A stretch of DNA of 64,000 bases, from the NCBI RefSeq assembly GCF_000024545.1, contig NC_013947.1, positions 2,170,001 to 2,234,000 on the forward strand. The letters run 5' to 3'. Origin of the DNA: Stackebrandtia nassauensis DSM 44728. Its GTDB lineage: Bacteria; Actinomycetota; Actinomycetes; Mycobacteriales; Micromonosporaceae. The notes below the pieces were generated by a model that had not been told where the DNA came from, made no database searches, and worked only from the letters and a program-made list of their open reading frames with translations. Positions 39,977-48,016 of the stretch are shown here, in pieces. The stretch's first letter is position 1; every line of letters starts with the position of its first letter. The position numbers were made by a program, and so were the translations under genes.

Positions 39977-41700
39977 TGTCGTTCCTGCCCTTCGTCCTCG
40001 TCGTCTCTGGTGACGACGGCGCGGTACCGCGGCTCGCCGTCCATGAGTTCCCGGTGACTGCCGGTGGCCACGACCTTGCCGTCGTCCACGAAGCACACCG
40101 TGTCGGCGCGCTCCAGCATCAGCGGCGACGTCGTGGTGACCACGGTGGTCGCGCCCTCGCGGTGCTCGCGCAGCCGCTCGGCGATCAGCGCCTCGGTGTG
40201 CGCGTCCACCGCCGAGGTCGGTTCGACCAGCACCAGCACCGGCGCGTCGGTCAACAGCGCCCGCACCAGTCGCAGCCGCTGCCGCTGACCGCCGGACACG
40301 TTGCGCGCCTCGGCGTCGACGTGCCCGTCCAGGCCGCCGACGCTGTCGACGGCGTCACCGGCCACGGCCGTGCGCACCGCCCGCAGCACCGTCTCGTCGT
40401 CGGCTCCCGCCGCGACGTCCAACCCGGCGCGCAGCTTCCCCTCGAAGAACATCGAATCGTTGTCGGACACCAGAACCAGCTGCCGCAGCTCGTCCAGCCG
40501 GATGTCCCGCAGCAACAGACCGTCCACATGGGCGTCCGAGTCGCGGTAGCGGCCCAGCCGGTCGCCCAGCACCGCGGCCTGCTCCGGATCGGCGCAGGCG
40601 ACGGCGGTCAGCTTCCCCGACTCCACCCGCAGTCCCGACTCCGGTTCCTCGAGGACGTCGAAGCTTCGCGGCGCGTCCTTGTCGCCCTCGTCGTCGACGC
40701 CCGGCTCCACCGCCAGGAACGCCACGATCCGTTTGGCCGCGGCGTGCGCGGTGGTGTACTTGCGCGCCGTCTCAAGGAAAGTCGACATCGGCATCAGCAG
40801 GAACGTCGTGTACCCGAACACGGCGATCAGCTGCCCCGGCGTGATCGAGCCCGAAACCGCGGCCCGGGCGCCGATCCAGGTCACGGCGACCAGCAGCAGG
40901 CCCGGCAGCAGCATCTGCAGGCCCTTCATGACGGCACCGGCGGCGGCGACCTTCATCCCGAACCGCCGCACCTCCTGCGACCGTTCGGTATAGCGGTGCG
41001 CGAACAGCTCCTCGCCGCCGATGCCGCGCAGCACCCGCAGTCCCGCGACGATGTCGTTGGCGCGCGACGTCAACAGCCCCTGCTGTTCCCGGTACGCGTG
41101 TTCGCGGCGCTGCAACGGTTTCAGCAGCGGCCCGATCACCAGCGCCTGCAACGGCAACCCCAGCAGGATCACCAGCCCGAGCGGTACCGAGATCGTCAAC
41201 AGGATCACCGCCACGGCCACGAAGGTGACGACCGACCCCGTGGTGCGGCCCAGCACGTCCAGCGCCATCCCGATCGACGCCGGGTCGGCGCTGCCCACCG
41301 AGACCACCTCGCCGGTGGCGATACGGCGCGGCAGCGCGGCCCCCACCCGGGTGGCGTGTCGGGTGGTCAGCTGCACGGTCCGGTAGGCGCCCACCAGGAA
41401 GTTGAAGACCGCCAACCGATGTCGGATGATCCCCAGCACGGCCATCAGGGCGGCCAGCGTGACGATCACCCCGGCCCACAGCAGCAGCGCGGTGGTGTCC
41501 TTGGTCCGCACACCCTGATCGATCCCGTAACCGATCGCGCCGGGCAGCGCGCCGATGCACGCCATCCATCCGGTTCCGAACATTCCCGCGACCACGAGCG
41601 TCTTCCACTGCTTGCTCAGGATCCAAAGGAGATAACTAGCCGCCGACCGGGCGTCGGGTTCGCCGGGGTCGGGCATGGGCAGTGGTTTCAGCAGACGCAT
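39973..41700 (-). CDS. Heterodimeric ABC exporter half, degenerate Walker A and B
   Basis: The 575-residue protein has six membrane helices in residues about 30-310 and a nucleotide-binding domain in which the Walker A loop is unrecognisable (VACADPEQAAVLG, 367-379). Walker B carries Val instead of Asp (VLVLVEPTS, 488-496) and the His switch is lost (VVTTTSPLML). The signature VSGGQRQR (468-475) is intact. It thus supplies the signature to the Walker motifs of the partner encoded just downstream. ATG 41700 was chosen (MRLLKPLPMPDPG); a 27-bp repeat array lies 50 bases upstream. Confidence 0.9.
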   Translation of the reverse strand: MRLLKPLPMPDPGEPDARSAASYLLWILSKQWKTLVVAGMFGTGWMACIGALPGAIGYGIDQGVRTKDTTALLLWAGVIVTLAALMAVLGIIRHRLAVFNFLVGAYRTVQLTTRHATRVGAALPRRIATGEVVSVGSADPASIGMALDVLGRTTGSVVTFVAVAVILLTISVPLGLVILLGLPLQALVIGPLLKPLQRREHAYREQQGLLTSRANDIVAGLRVLRGIGGEELFAHRYTERSQEVRRFGMKVAAAGAVMKGLQMLLPGLLLVAVTWIGARAAVSGSITPGQLIAVFGYTTFLLMPMSTFLETARKYTTAHAAAKRIVAFLAVEPGVDDEGDKDAPRSFDVLEEPESGLRVESGKLTAVACADPEQAAVLGDRLGRYRDSDAHVDGLLLRDIRLDELRQLVLVSDNDSMFFEGKLRAGLDVAAGADDETVLRAVRTAVAGDAVDSVGGLDGHVDAEARNVSGGQRQRLRLVRALLTDAPVLVLVEPTSAVDAHTEALIAERLREHREGATTVVTTTSPLMLERADTVCFVDDGKVVATGSHRELMDGEPRYRAVVTRDDEDEGQERQ

Positions 41701-41749
41701 AACGCCATTGACGCTATTGAGGTCACACGACAATTGGCAACTCAATAAA

Positions 41750-41823
41750 CGGTGACGACAATGACTGCGCAACAAACGGCGATGACAATGACTGCGTAAC
41801 AAACGGCGATGACAATCACTGTC
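41750..41823. repeat. Tandem 27-bp direct repeats, about 2.7 copies
   Basis: Units start at 41750, 41777 and 41804. The consensus is CGG(T/C)GA(C/T)GACAATGACTGCG followed by (C/T)AACAAA; the third copy stops after about 20 bases. The array lies 50 bases upstream of the first exporter gene, on the promoter or leader side, and each copy carries the core TGACAATGA. A regulator that binds at turns of 27 bp (about 2.5 helical turns) is possible. Confidence 0.8.
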
Positions 41824-42097
41824 GTCCGTATCCGGTCATCGAAAACCGCTGGTTGCGATGGTTACCAACGATTACAGGAAAATGAAACCGTCACGCTTAC
41901 TAGTTCACGTATAGACAGTCTTGCGAACACCGGCTAATATCGGCACTTCACCATGGTGTGACGGCTCGCCCGGGTCTTCCCGTGCCCCGGATGACGAGCC
42001 ACCCGCGCGGACAGTTTTACAGTGACGCGATCCGCGCCCCCCGCCCCGGCCGTTCCCCCGTGCCGCCGGGGCGGGCCTAATTTTTTCCGTCCCCTGC

Positions 42098-42103
42098 TAG
42101 GTT
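42098..42103 (+). promoter_or_regulatory. -10 box TAGGTT of the YCII-sigma factor operon
   Basis: TAGGTT followed by six bases and ATG at 42110, again the leaderless geometry. Confidence 0.6.
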
Positions 42104-42109
42104 CGCCGC

Positions 42110-42676
42110 ATGCCGTTTTACGTTCACGCCAAGGACAAACCGGGCGTCGGAGCCGAACTGGACAAGCTGGTCGAGGAGCACTGGTCGTACATGGACCGCT
42201 TCGACGAGCGGCTCATCCTTCGCGGTCCCACGCTGTCCGACGACGGCGAGGAACACACCGGCAGTGTCCACATCGTCGATCTGGACGACCGCGCCGCCGC
42301 CGACCGCTTCGGCGACGAGGAACCGTTCTGGCAAGCCGGGCTCTACGAGGACATCACGACGGAACGCGCCGCCGTACTGCTCGACCGCGAACCATCGGCG
42401 GCCTCACGATCGGGAGAGGCCCCCAACGCCTTGCTCGTCGGCCGCTGGGAACCCAAGCCCCACAACGCCCCGACGCTCGGCGCCGACACCGACGCGCGGC
42501 TGGACTTCGTCGCGCTGCTCGTCGACGACGACCAGTCCCACACGATCGGCTTCGTCGCGGTGGTCACGGCGATGCCGGACGAAGCCGAGGCGATCGCCCG
42601 GCCGCTCGCGGACCGGTTCGCGGGCGAGGCCGTGCCGCTGGCCGTCACCCGCTGGTGCCGAGGCGGCCGTCGATGA
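42110..42676 (+). CDS. YCII-related domain protein
   Basis: The 188-residue protein starts with a YCII domain (residues 1-95: FYVHAKDKPGVGAELDK, HWSYMDRFDERLILRGP, VHIVDLDDRAAADRFGDEEP, FWQAGLYEDI), a dimeric alpha-beta barrel. A second, more divergent barrel-like half follows (NALLVGRWEPKPHN, LDFVALLVDDDQSHTIGFVAV). YCII proteins are frequent genetic neighbours of ECF-type sigma factors, and a sigma-factor gene follows here after 10 bases. The biochemical role is unknown. It is leaderless by its TAGGTT box. Confidence 0.88.
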   Translation: MPFYVHAKDKPGVGAELDKLVEEHWSYMDRFDERLILRGPTLSDDGEEHTGSVHIVDLDDRAAADRFGDEEPFWQAGLYEDITTERAAVLLDREPSAASRSGEAPNALLVGRWEPKPHNAPTLGADTDARLDFVALLVDDDQSHTIGFVAVVTAMPDEAEAIARPLADRFAGEAVPLAVTRWCRGGRR

Positions 42677-42686
42677 GGAACCCGCG

Positions 42687-43559
42687 ATGACGCTCACCGG
42701 CTCGCTGGCGGAGGCCGACTGGGAGTCGCATCGCTCGGCGGTCTTCGGGGCCGCCTACCGCATCCTCGGCACGGTGACCGATGCCGAGGACGTGACCCAG
42801 GAGGTGTGGCTGCGCGCCGACACCAGCGATCTGTCCGGGGTACGGGACCTGCGAGCCTGGCTCGTGACCGTTGCCGCCCGGACGTCGTACAACCTGCTGA
42901 AGTCGGCGCGCGTCCGACGGGAGTCCTATGTGGGCCCCTGGCTGCCTGAGCCGCTGCTGACCGGACCCGACGCCGCCGACCGGGTACTCCTGGACGAGTC
43001 GGTGAGCACCGCGATGCTGGTGGTCATGGAGAAGCTGTCGCCCGCCGAACGGGTCGCGCTGGTACTGCACGACGTCTTCGACTTCCCGTTCGGACGAATC
43101 GCCGAGGTGCTCGGCGGCACGCCCGCCGCCAGCCGCAAGCTCGCCTCCCGCGCCCGGGCCCGGGTCGCCGAGGCCAAGGAACGGCCCCGGGCGTCCAAGG
43201 CCGAGACCGAACGCGTCCTGCGCGCCTTCAAGGCCGCCACCGACGCCGGTGACCTGACCGCCCTGGTCACACTGCTCGACCCCGACGCGGTCTATGTCGG
43301 CGACGGCGGCGACAAGGTCCGCGCCGCGCGCAGGCCGGTCGTGGGCGCCGAGGCGATCGCCCGGTTGACGATCCGCGTGGCCGGAATGATGCGCCCCGAC
43401 GCGTTCCGGATCATCGAGGTCAACGGTCAGCCCGCCCTGGCCAGCTACCGGGACGACAGGCTGGTCTGGGTCGACACCGTCGAGACCTCCGACGGCCGCA
43501 TCACCGCGTTCCGCCGACTCGCCAATCCTGAGAAGTTCGCGCATATCGGTCACAACTGA
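42687..43559 (+). CDS. ECF41-type RNA polymerase sigma factor
   Basis: The 290-residue protein has sigma region 2 (AYRILGTVTDAEDVTQEVWLR), region 4 (LVLHDVFDFPFGRIAEVLGG then SRKLASRARARV) and a C-terminal SnoaL/NTF2-like extension of about 110 residues (FKAATDAGDLTALVTLLDPD, DGGDKVRAARRPVVGAEA, NPEKFAH). The DGGxK and NPxK motifs mark the ECF41 group, in which the C-terminal domain itself controls sigma activity and no separate anti-sigma factor exists. Typical partners are carboxymuconolactone decarboxylases, oxidoreductases or epimerases, and an oxidoreductase gene follows. ATG 42687 follows GAGGAA by six bases. Confidence 0.93.
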   Translation: MTLTGSLAEADWESHRSAVFGAAYRILGTVTDAEDVTQEVWLRADTSDLSGVRDLRAWLVTVAARTSYNLLKSARVRRESYVGPWLPEPLLTGPDAADRVLLDESVSTAMLVVMEKLSPAERVALVLHDVFDFPFGRIAEVLGGTPAASRKLASRARARVAEAKERPRASKAETERVLRAFKAATDAGDLTALVTLLDPDAVYVGDGGDKVRAARRPVVGAEAIARLTIRVAGMMRPDAFRIIEVNGQPALASYRDDRLVWVDTVETSDGRITAFRRLANPEKFAHIGHN

Positions 43560-43628
43560 GGCCGCTGTCTTGTCTCCCTGCGGACCCTCCGACTTCCCGG
43601 AGGGCGAAGCTGAGAGAGGACGATTCCC

Positions 43629-44774
43629 ATGGCACACGTTGTCATCATCGGAGGCGGTTTCGCGGGCGTGTGGAGCGCCGCCGGCGCGGCACTGGCGCGC
43701 GGCGACGCGGACCTGAGCATCACCTTGATCGCGCCGAACGAGCACCTGGTGCTGCGCCCGCGCCTGTACGAACCCGAGCCCGATCTCGCCAAGGTCGAAC
43801 TGCGCCGCATCCTCGCCCCGATCGGCGTCGAACACCGGCGCGCCTGGGTGAGCTCCATCGACACCGACCGCCGCGTGGTGGTCGCCGACGGCACCGAGAT
43901 CGGCTACGACCGGCTGGTGCTGGCGGCGGGCAGCAAACTCGTCACACCCGCGGGCCTGCCCGGCGCCGAACGACTCTTCGACATCGACACCCTCGACGGG
44001 GCCCGGCGCCTCACCGACCACCTGCGCGGCCGCGAGGACTTCACCGCCGTGGTCGTCGGCGCCGGGTTCGTCGGACTCGAAGCCGCGACCGAACTGGCCG
44101 CCCGGGGCCGGGTACTGCTGGTCGACCGCTCCGACGTCGTCGGTGACCAGCTCGGCCCCGGCCCGCGAGCCGAAATCGAAGCGGCACTGGACAAGCTGAA
44201 CATCGAATGCCGTCTGTCCACGACGGTCACCGAGGTCGGCGACGGCTACACCGTCCTGTCCGACGGCAGCCGGGGCGAGACCGACGCGGTGGTCTGGTCG
44301 GTGGGGCTGCGGGCCAGCGAACTCACCCGCCACGTCTCGGACGACCTTGACCCGCTCGGCCGGGTACCGGTGGACCGGTGGCTGCGCGCGCTGCCCGAGG
44401 TGTTCGCCGCCGGGGACACGGCGGCGGCACGGGTCGAGGGCGACCACGTCGTCATGCAGTCCTGCCAGCACGCCACCCCGCTGGGAAAGGTCGCCGGGTA
44501 CAACGCGGCGGCCGACCTGCTGGGACTGCCCCCGCGTGACTTCACACCCGCGCCCTACGTCACCTGCCTCGACCTGGGCGGCGCGGGCGGAGTCTTCACC
44601 CGAGGCTGGGACCGCAGGGTGATGGCCACGGGCGCCGACGGCGCGAGCATCAAGAAGAAGATCAACCAGTACATCCACCCGCCGGTCGACGACGCCACCA
44701 AGATCCTCGCGGCGGCCGACCGGATCCACACACCGCTGCCGTTCTTCCCCCGGGACGACGCGGAGCGCACTTAG
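43629..44774 (+). CDS. NAD(P)/FAD-dependent oxidoreductase, NDH-2-like
   Basis: The 381-residue flavoprotein has an N-terminal FAD Rossmann motif VVIIGGGFAGVWSA, the central NAD(P) motif AVVVGAGFVGLEAATELA (about 140-157), DRLVLAAGSKL and the FAD-binding VFAAGDTAAARVEGDHVVM. The layout fits type II NADH dehydrogenase-like proteins, though it is shorter than membrane-bound NDH-2. A GAGAGGA ribosome site precedes the ATG by about seven bases. It is 69 bases downstream of the ECF41 sigma gene and is a plausible member of its regulon, as is typical for that sigma group. Confidence 0.92.
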   Translation: MAHVVIIGGGFAGVWSAAGAALARGDADLSITLIAPNEHLVLRPRLYEPEPDLAKVELRRILAPIGVEHRRAWVSSIDTDRRVVVADGTEIGYDRLVLAAGSKLVTPAGLPGAERLFDIDTLDGARRLTDHLRGREDFTAVVVGAGFVGLEAATELAARGRVLLVDRSDVVGDQLGPGPRAEIEAALDKLNIECRLSTTVTEVGDGYTVLSDGSRGETDAVVWSVGLRASELTRHVSDDLDPLGRVPVDRWLRALPEVFAAGDTAAARVEGDHVVMQSCQHATPLGKVAGYNAAADLLGLPPRDFTPAPYVTCLDLGGAGGVFTRGWDRRVMATGADGASIKKKINQYIHPPVDDATKILAAADRIHTPLPFFPRDDAERT

Positions 44775-44790
44775 ACCGAGTGACCCACGA

Positions 44791-44817
44791 CGCGGCGGTC
44801 CTCACAGGACCGCCGCG
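44791..44817. terminator. Bidirectional terminator
   Basis: CGCGGCGGTCCT (44791-44802) and AGGACCGCCGCG (44806-44817) pair perfectly over a three-base loop between convergent genes. Confidence 0.85.
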
Positions 44818-44840
44818 AGCGCCTCTCCGTGCTGGCCCGG

Positions 44841-46241
44841 CTAGTTCTGGTCCGAGTTCGCGTGCCGCCCGACCTTCACATCGCGCGAGCCGTGCAGCGC
44901 GGGGCCGCGCTTGGCACGCGGCACCTTTCCGTCCTTGCCCGCCGACCACGACGGCGGTGTGGGCCAGCGCAGCATGAGAGCGTTGCGCAGTTCCCGGCCG
45001 CGCACGTTGGCGATGCCCGTGCCCAGCAGCGCCGCGACGAACAACCCCACCGAGATGCCCATCGCGATGACCGCCTCAGTACGGAAGCCAGCGAACACGT
45101 CCTGCGACCCCAGGCCCCAACCCAGGCCGAGCAGGTAGGCAGCCGTACTGAACACCAACCCCGTCCCCGACATCGCCGCCGTGACGAGCGCCAGCGGGTG
45201 CATGCGCCGCCGCGCGTGATAGCCCAGCAGGTGCTCGGCCGGGCGAGGCGAGTGCGGGTTCTCCAGCATCGCGCGCAACTCGGCGCGCTCGCTTCGCCGC
45301 TGCTTCCAGTCCAGCAGCACTCCCGTCACCGCGAGGATCGCCGCCAACGGAAGCAGAACCACGAAGATCCAGAACCCCGCGGCGAGGATCTGCTCGATGA
45401 ACGACGAGTACGTGATCTCCTCGCACTCGGTGTTCCCACGCCCCGGCACCTTCCCGCAGCGCATCACCAACGCCGCCTGCAACACGACGAAGCTCAGCAG
45501 CCACAGACCGGCCGCCGCGTAGATGAACCGCCCGGCGATCGAAGACCCGAACAGCGACTTCTTCCCCGAGCCCTTCTTGTTTGCTCGAAGCGCGGGACGC
45601 CAGGCCTTCCCCTCGTCCTCCACGCTCCAGTGCGCGGCGATGAGCTTGCGACGCCGTTCCTGCGCCGGATCCAGCCACATGCGACCGGCGAACGCCACCG
45701 CCGCCATGACCACGGCGTAGCTGAGCGAGTACCAGAAGATGGGCAGGCCCTCGGTCTCGTTGCCCTCGCCCACCACGACGATCAACCCGATCACCGCCAC
45801 CAGGCCCGCGACGGCGGCGTTCACCCACCCGAAGAACGTCAGATGCTGCGCGGGCGCGCGCGTGACGGACTCGACCTGCTCCGGCGACGGCACGTCATAT
45901 CGCGACGCACCCCGCGCGGCGGCCTTGACCAGCGCCCGGGACGTGGTCACCTCCCGCGCGAACCCCGCCACCGCCGACGCACCCCACGCCACCAGGGCGA
46001 ACGCCATCAAAACACCCAGGCCCAAGCGGCTGAGGTGATCGATGGCCTCCTCAAGACCGGGATCGCCGAGCAGGTCCTCTTCGGCCAGAATCCCCACGCC
46101 CAGGATCATCACGAACGAACATCCCAGCCCGATCAAAAACGCGGCCAGGGCGCGAGCGCAAGCGCGCGCGGTCTCCCCGACCAACCCGACCTCGTGCTCG
46201 TACCAGTGCCAGGGGTTCGACCGATTGCCGTCGTCACTCAC
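44841..46241 (-). CDS. Polytopic membrane protein of unknown function
   Basis: The 466-residue protein has about nine membrane helices, among them AAFLIGLGCSFVMILGVGIL, GLGVLMAFALVAWGASAVAG, FWYSLSYAVVMAAVAFAG, FIYAAAGLWLLSFVVLQAAL and VFSTAAYLLGLGWG. There is a large basic cytoplasmic loop (ALRANKKGSGKKSLF) and a basic tail rich in Lys/Arg. No catalytic motif is recognised. It overlaps the SnoaL-like gene upstream on the same strand by eight bases, so the two are probably co-expressed. Confidence 0.85.
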   Translation of the reverse strand: MSDDGNRSNPWHWYEHEVGLVGETARACARALAAFLIGLGCSFVMILGVGILAEEDLLGDPGLEEAIDHLSRLGLGVLMAFALVAWGASAVAGFAREVTTSRALVKAAARGASRYDVPSPEQVESVTRAPAQHLTFFGWVNAAVAGLVAVIGLIVVVGEGNETEGLPIFWYSLSYAVVMAAVAFAGRMWLDPAQERRRKLIAAHWSVEDEGKAWRPALRANKKGSGKKSLFGSSIAGRFIYAAAGLWLLSFVVLQAALVMRCGKVPGRGNTECEEITYSSFIEQILAAGFWIFVVLLPLAAILAVTGVLLDWKQRRSERAELRAMLENPHSPRPAEHLLGYHARRRMHPLALVTAAMSGTGLVFSTAAYLLGLGWGLGSQDVFAGFRTEAVIAMGISVGLFVAALLGTGIANVRGRELRNALMLRWPTPPSWSAGKDGKVPRAKRGPALHGSRDVKVGRHANSDQN

Positions 46242-46602
46242 CAGTGGGCTCCTTCTCCTGCGGCAACGGATGCGGGTCGAACGCGATGAACAGCTGTGTC
46301 ACCAGGTTCTCCCGCCAGCGGAGCGACAACTGTCCCATGCCGCCCGAATCCCACTTGAACCGAGCGATCAACCTGTCCCCGTCCCAGTCGTGGGACAGGA
46401 CGGTCATGGTGTCGTCGGGCGGGTTCTCGGCGTACGCGCTGGCGATGGCGTCGCGCCCCAGGTAGGGACCGGCGGGCACGCCCGCGAACTTCATGACGGC
46501 GTCGGGGGCGAACGACGCCGTGAACGCGCTGAAGTCGCCGCTGGTCACGGCCTTGTTGAACAGCGCGATATGGGCATCCAGCGCCTTTGAATCGAAACTC
46601 AT
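46234..46602 (-). CDS. SnoaL/NTF2-like domain protein
   Basis: The 122-residue protein shows the NTF2-like cone fold pattern: DAHIALFNKAVTSGDFSAFTASFAPDAVMKF with a central GVPAGPYLGRDAIASAYAEN (seen as separate segments), DTMTVLSHDWDGDRLIARF and LSLRWRENLVTQLFIAFDP. Such domains occur as ketosteroid isomerases, polyketide cyclases and as ligand binders; active-site residues cannot be assigned here. It overlaps the membrane protein gene by eight bases. Confidence 0.85.
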   Translation of the reverse strand: MSFDSKALDAHIALFNKAVTSGDFSAFTASFAPDAVMKFAGVPAGPYLGRDAIASAYAENPPDDTMTVLSHDWDGDRLIARFKWDSGGMGQLSLRWRENLVTQLFIAFDPHPLPQEKEPTGE

Positions 46603-46639
46603 GGATGCATCTTAGAGACGTGGAACGACGATACGCAGG

Positions 46640-47047
46640 CTAAGCGCGCAGGATTCCGGTGCGGAATGCTTCGGCGACGGCGTGGGCTCGGTCGCGGGCG
46701 CCGAGTTTGCGGTACATGCGTCGGGCGTGGGTTTTGACGGTGTCTTCGGTGATGAACAGTTCGCGGCCGATCTCGGCGTTGGATTTGCCGCCCGCGATGC
46801 CCAGCAGGACTTGGGTTTCGCGTTGGGACAGGCCGCGTCGCAGGCTGGCGGGCACGGAGACGGTTTTGGGGACGTCGAGGTCGATGCCCAACGCGGTCAC
46901 AGCGGTCAGCAGCATGCGCCCGTCGATGGTCAGTGGTTCCAGGCGTCGGCTGGCTCGGGCTTCGCGGACGATGTGGACCGCGGAGCGGGCGATGACTTCC
47001 CAGGCGATGACGGGATTGCGCAGGTCGGGTGTGGCGATTGTGGACAT
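46640..47047 (-). CDS. LuxR-type helix-turn-helix protein without receiver domain
   Basis: The 135-residue protein ends in a LuxR/NarL DNA-binding domain (RGLSQRETQVLLGIAGGKSN, ELFITEDTVKTHARRMYRKLGARDRAHA in part). The N-terminal 65 residues (IAWEVIARSAVHIVREARAS, LTIDGRMLLTAVTALGIDLD) form no receiver domain and lack an acceptor Asp. This layout is common in actinobacterial developmental regulators. AAGGAG lies seven bases before the ATG at 47047. A hairpin at 47070-47112 separates it from the DUF397 gene upstream. Confidence 0.88.
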   Translation of the reverse strand: MSTIATPDLRNPVIAWEVIARSAVHIVREARASRRLEPLTIDGRMLLTAVTALGIDLDVPKTVSVPASLRRGLSQRETQVLLGIAGGKSNAEIGRELFITEDTVKTHARRMYRKLGARDRAHAVAEAFRTGILRA

Positions 47048-47069
47048 TGGTTGGCTCCTTGGGTGGAGG

Positions 47070-47112
47070 GCCGCCTCGCCCACGAAGCGGGGGTCTACGC
47101 AGGCGAGGCGGC
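47070..47112 (-). terminator. Hairpin between the DUF397 operon and the LuxR-type gene
   Basis: GCCGCCTCGCC (47070-47080) pairs perfectly with GGCGAGGCGGC (47102-47112) over a 21-base loop. It lies just after the DUF397 stop and just before the ribosome site of the next gene, so it can act as terminator or as leader structure. Confidence 0.6.
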
Positions 47113-47133
47113 GCGGGTGTACCCGGGAAAGTC

Positions 47134-47331
47134 CTACAGCCCGTTCTTGATCGAGTTGATCAGCGCGGCGTCGGCGGTCAGGATCGGTGTGGGGCCGTTA
47201 TACAGACGGCCGTACTTGGAGTCCCCGAACTGCCACTGGTTGTGCTTGATCCGGGCGATCACGCAGGCTCCGGCGTGTCCGGAGTGCGAGCTCTTCGTCC
47301 AGCCGTCGGTGAGTTTGATTCCGGTTTTCAT
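47134..47331 (-). CDS. DUF397 protein
   Basis: The 65-residue protein has the DUF397 opening DGWTKSSHSGHAGACVIAR and a central DSKYGRLYNGPTPILTADA, close to the usual GNCVEVA...VRDSKDP...L.F plan. DUF397 proteins are small actinobacterial partners of XRE/WhiJ-like regulators; some pairs affect development. AAAGGAGATACCC precedes the ATG. The end of the upstream small gene overlaps its first 134 bases in another frame. Confidence 0.88.
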   Translation of the reverse strand: MKTGIKLTDGWTKSSHSGHAGACVIARIKHNQWQFGDSKYGRLYNGPTPILTADAALINSIKNGL

Positions 47332-47590
47332 GGGTATCTCCTTTCAATCGCCCACGCTGTTCGATGGGCGTGGGTCGCATCGGTGGGGTGGGTGGTGGTT
47401 GGTGGGGGCCGTGTTTGAGGTAGACCTCGTTGGCGAGGCGGTAGAAGTAGCAGCCTTGGGGTCCGGGTTGCTCCAACCTGCCGTGGTAGGTGCGGCAGCC
47501 GGTGCAATAGCCCTCGGAGTCGACTCTGCTGTGACAGTCCATCGTGTACTCCGCATTGCGGGCCAGGACGTCGGATTCGGTGAGGCTCAT
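47198..47590 (-). CDS. Small Cys-rich protein in the XRE/DUF397 patch
   Basis: The 130-codon frame begins MSLTESDVLARNAEYTMDC with Cys-containing segments CHSRVDSEGYCTGCRTYHGR and GPQGCYFYRLANEV, four Cys and two His that could bind zinc. From about residue 85 the frame overlaps the DUF397 gene and becomes Arg-rich, so the true functional part is probably the first 75-85 residues. The start overlaps the preceding gene by four bases (ATGA). The family is not recognised. Confidence 0.6.
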   Translation of the reverse strand: MSLTESDVLARNAEYTMDCHSRVDSEGYCTGCRTYHGRLEQPGPQGCYFYRLANEVYLKHGPHQPPPTPPMRPTPIEQRGRLKGDTHENRNQTHRRLDEELALRTRRSLRDRPDQAQPVAVRGLQVRPSV

Positions 47591-47823
47591 GATTGCCTCA
47601 TCTCGGTGGGGAGATTGCGAGATTCCAATATGCCTTGGAACGGGCGGGTGCAACCGTCGAGCTTGTTATCCCAATAGCGGCCGTGCGAAACGCATTCGTA
47701 CCAGGCTTGGAGGTTGCACTTAATCAGTTTTTTGGAGCAACCCTTGACGAGCCGTTGTTTCTCGTCGACAGACAGCGTGGCCGCGAATTCGTGAATCTCT
47801 TGGTCCGTGTGCTTCTTGCTCAT
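47587..47823 (-). CDS. Small Lys/Cys-rich protein, first gene of the minus-strand patch
   Basis: The 78-residue product begins MSKKHTDQEIHEFAATLSVD and contains KQRLVKGCSKKLIKCNLQAW and ECVSHGRYWDNKLDGCTRPF, four Cys in all. GGGGAT precedes the ATG at 47823; a GTG at 47835 is an alternative. Its base composition is much lower in GC than the window as a whole. It diverges from the XRE regulator at 48017 and is translationally coupled to the next small gene. I do not recognise the family. Confidence 0.65.
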   Translation of the reverse strand: MSKKHTDQEIHEFAATLSVDEKQRLVKGCSKKLIKCNLQAWYECVSHGRYWDNKLDGCTRPFQGILESRNLPTEMRQS

Positions 47824-48004
47824 CGGGATCCCCACCTTTCTGACATCGAAGCTAAGCCAGAAATAGCGCTAAGTGAAGACCGACGCACATGTAGTGTTTG
47901 CCGAGGTAGAGGCTCTGGGAGCTGGGCTGTTGCCGATTTAGGGTGCCGGAAATCTACACCCCCAGATCGGCTCTCTTGGGCCGGTTACTGTCGGTGGTCA
48001 TCTG

Positions 48005-48010
48005 CATAAT
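48005..48010 (+). promoter_or_regulatory. Extended -10 box (TGC ATAAT type) of the XRE gene
   Basis: TG at 48003-48004, one base, then CATAAT at 48005-48010, six bases before the ATG at 48017. The transcript should begin at or beside the start codon. This is the closest to a housekeeping consensus of all the leaderless boxes here. Confidence 0.6.
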
Positions 48011-48016
48011 GAGGCG

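Larger units (their letters stand above)
41701..42109. other. Gene-poor 409-base gap
   Basis: This is the longest stretch without a gene. It is visibly AT-richer than its surroundings. It holds the 27-bp repeat array (41750-41823), which is upstream of the minus-strand exporter genes, an imperfect GGCTCG/CGAGCC hairpin near 41964-42000, and the TAGGTT box at 42098. I see no tRNA or small RNA signature. Confidence 0.7.

Noticed and set aside
38231-41700. Exporter pair as decayed pseudogenes because of lost ATPase motifs
   Set aside because: Frames, lengths, overlaps and membrane helices are intact, and the losses are complementary between the halves, which fits a working heterodimer.
41750-41823. 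27-bp repeats as a CRISPR or coding repeat
   Set aside because: Repeats abut without spacers. The minus-strand frame that crosses them gives only low-complexity Arg/Leu/His sequence upstream of the real exporter start.
41830-42010. tRNA or structured RNA in the gene-poor gap
   Set aside because: No TpsiC-like GGTTCAAATC segment, no acceptor stem and no cloverleaf pairing could be traced.
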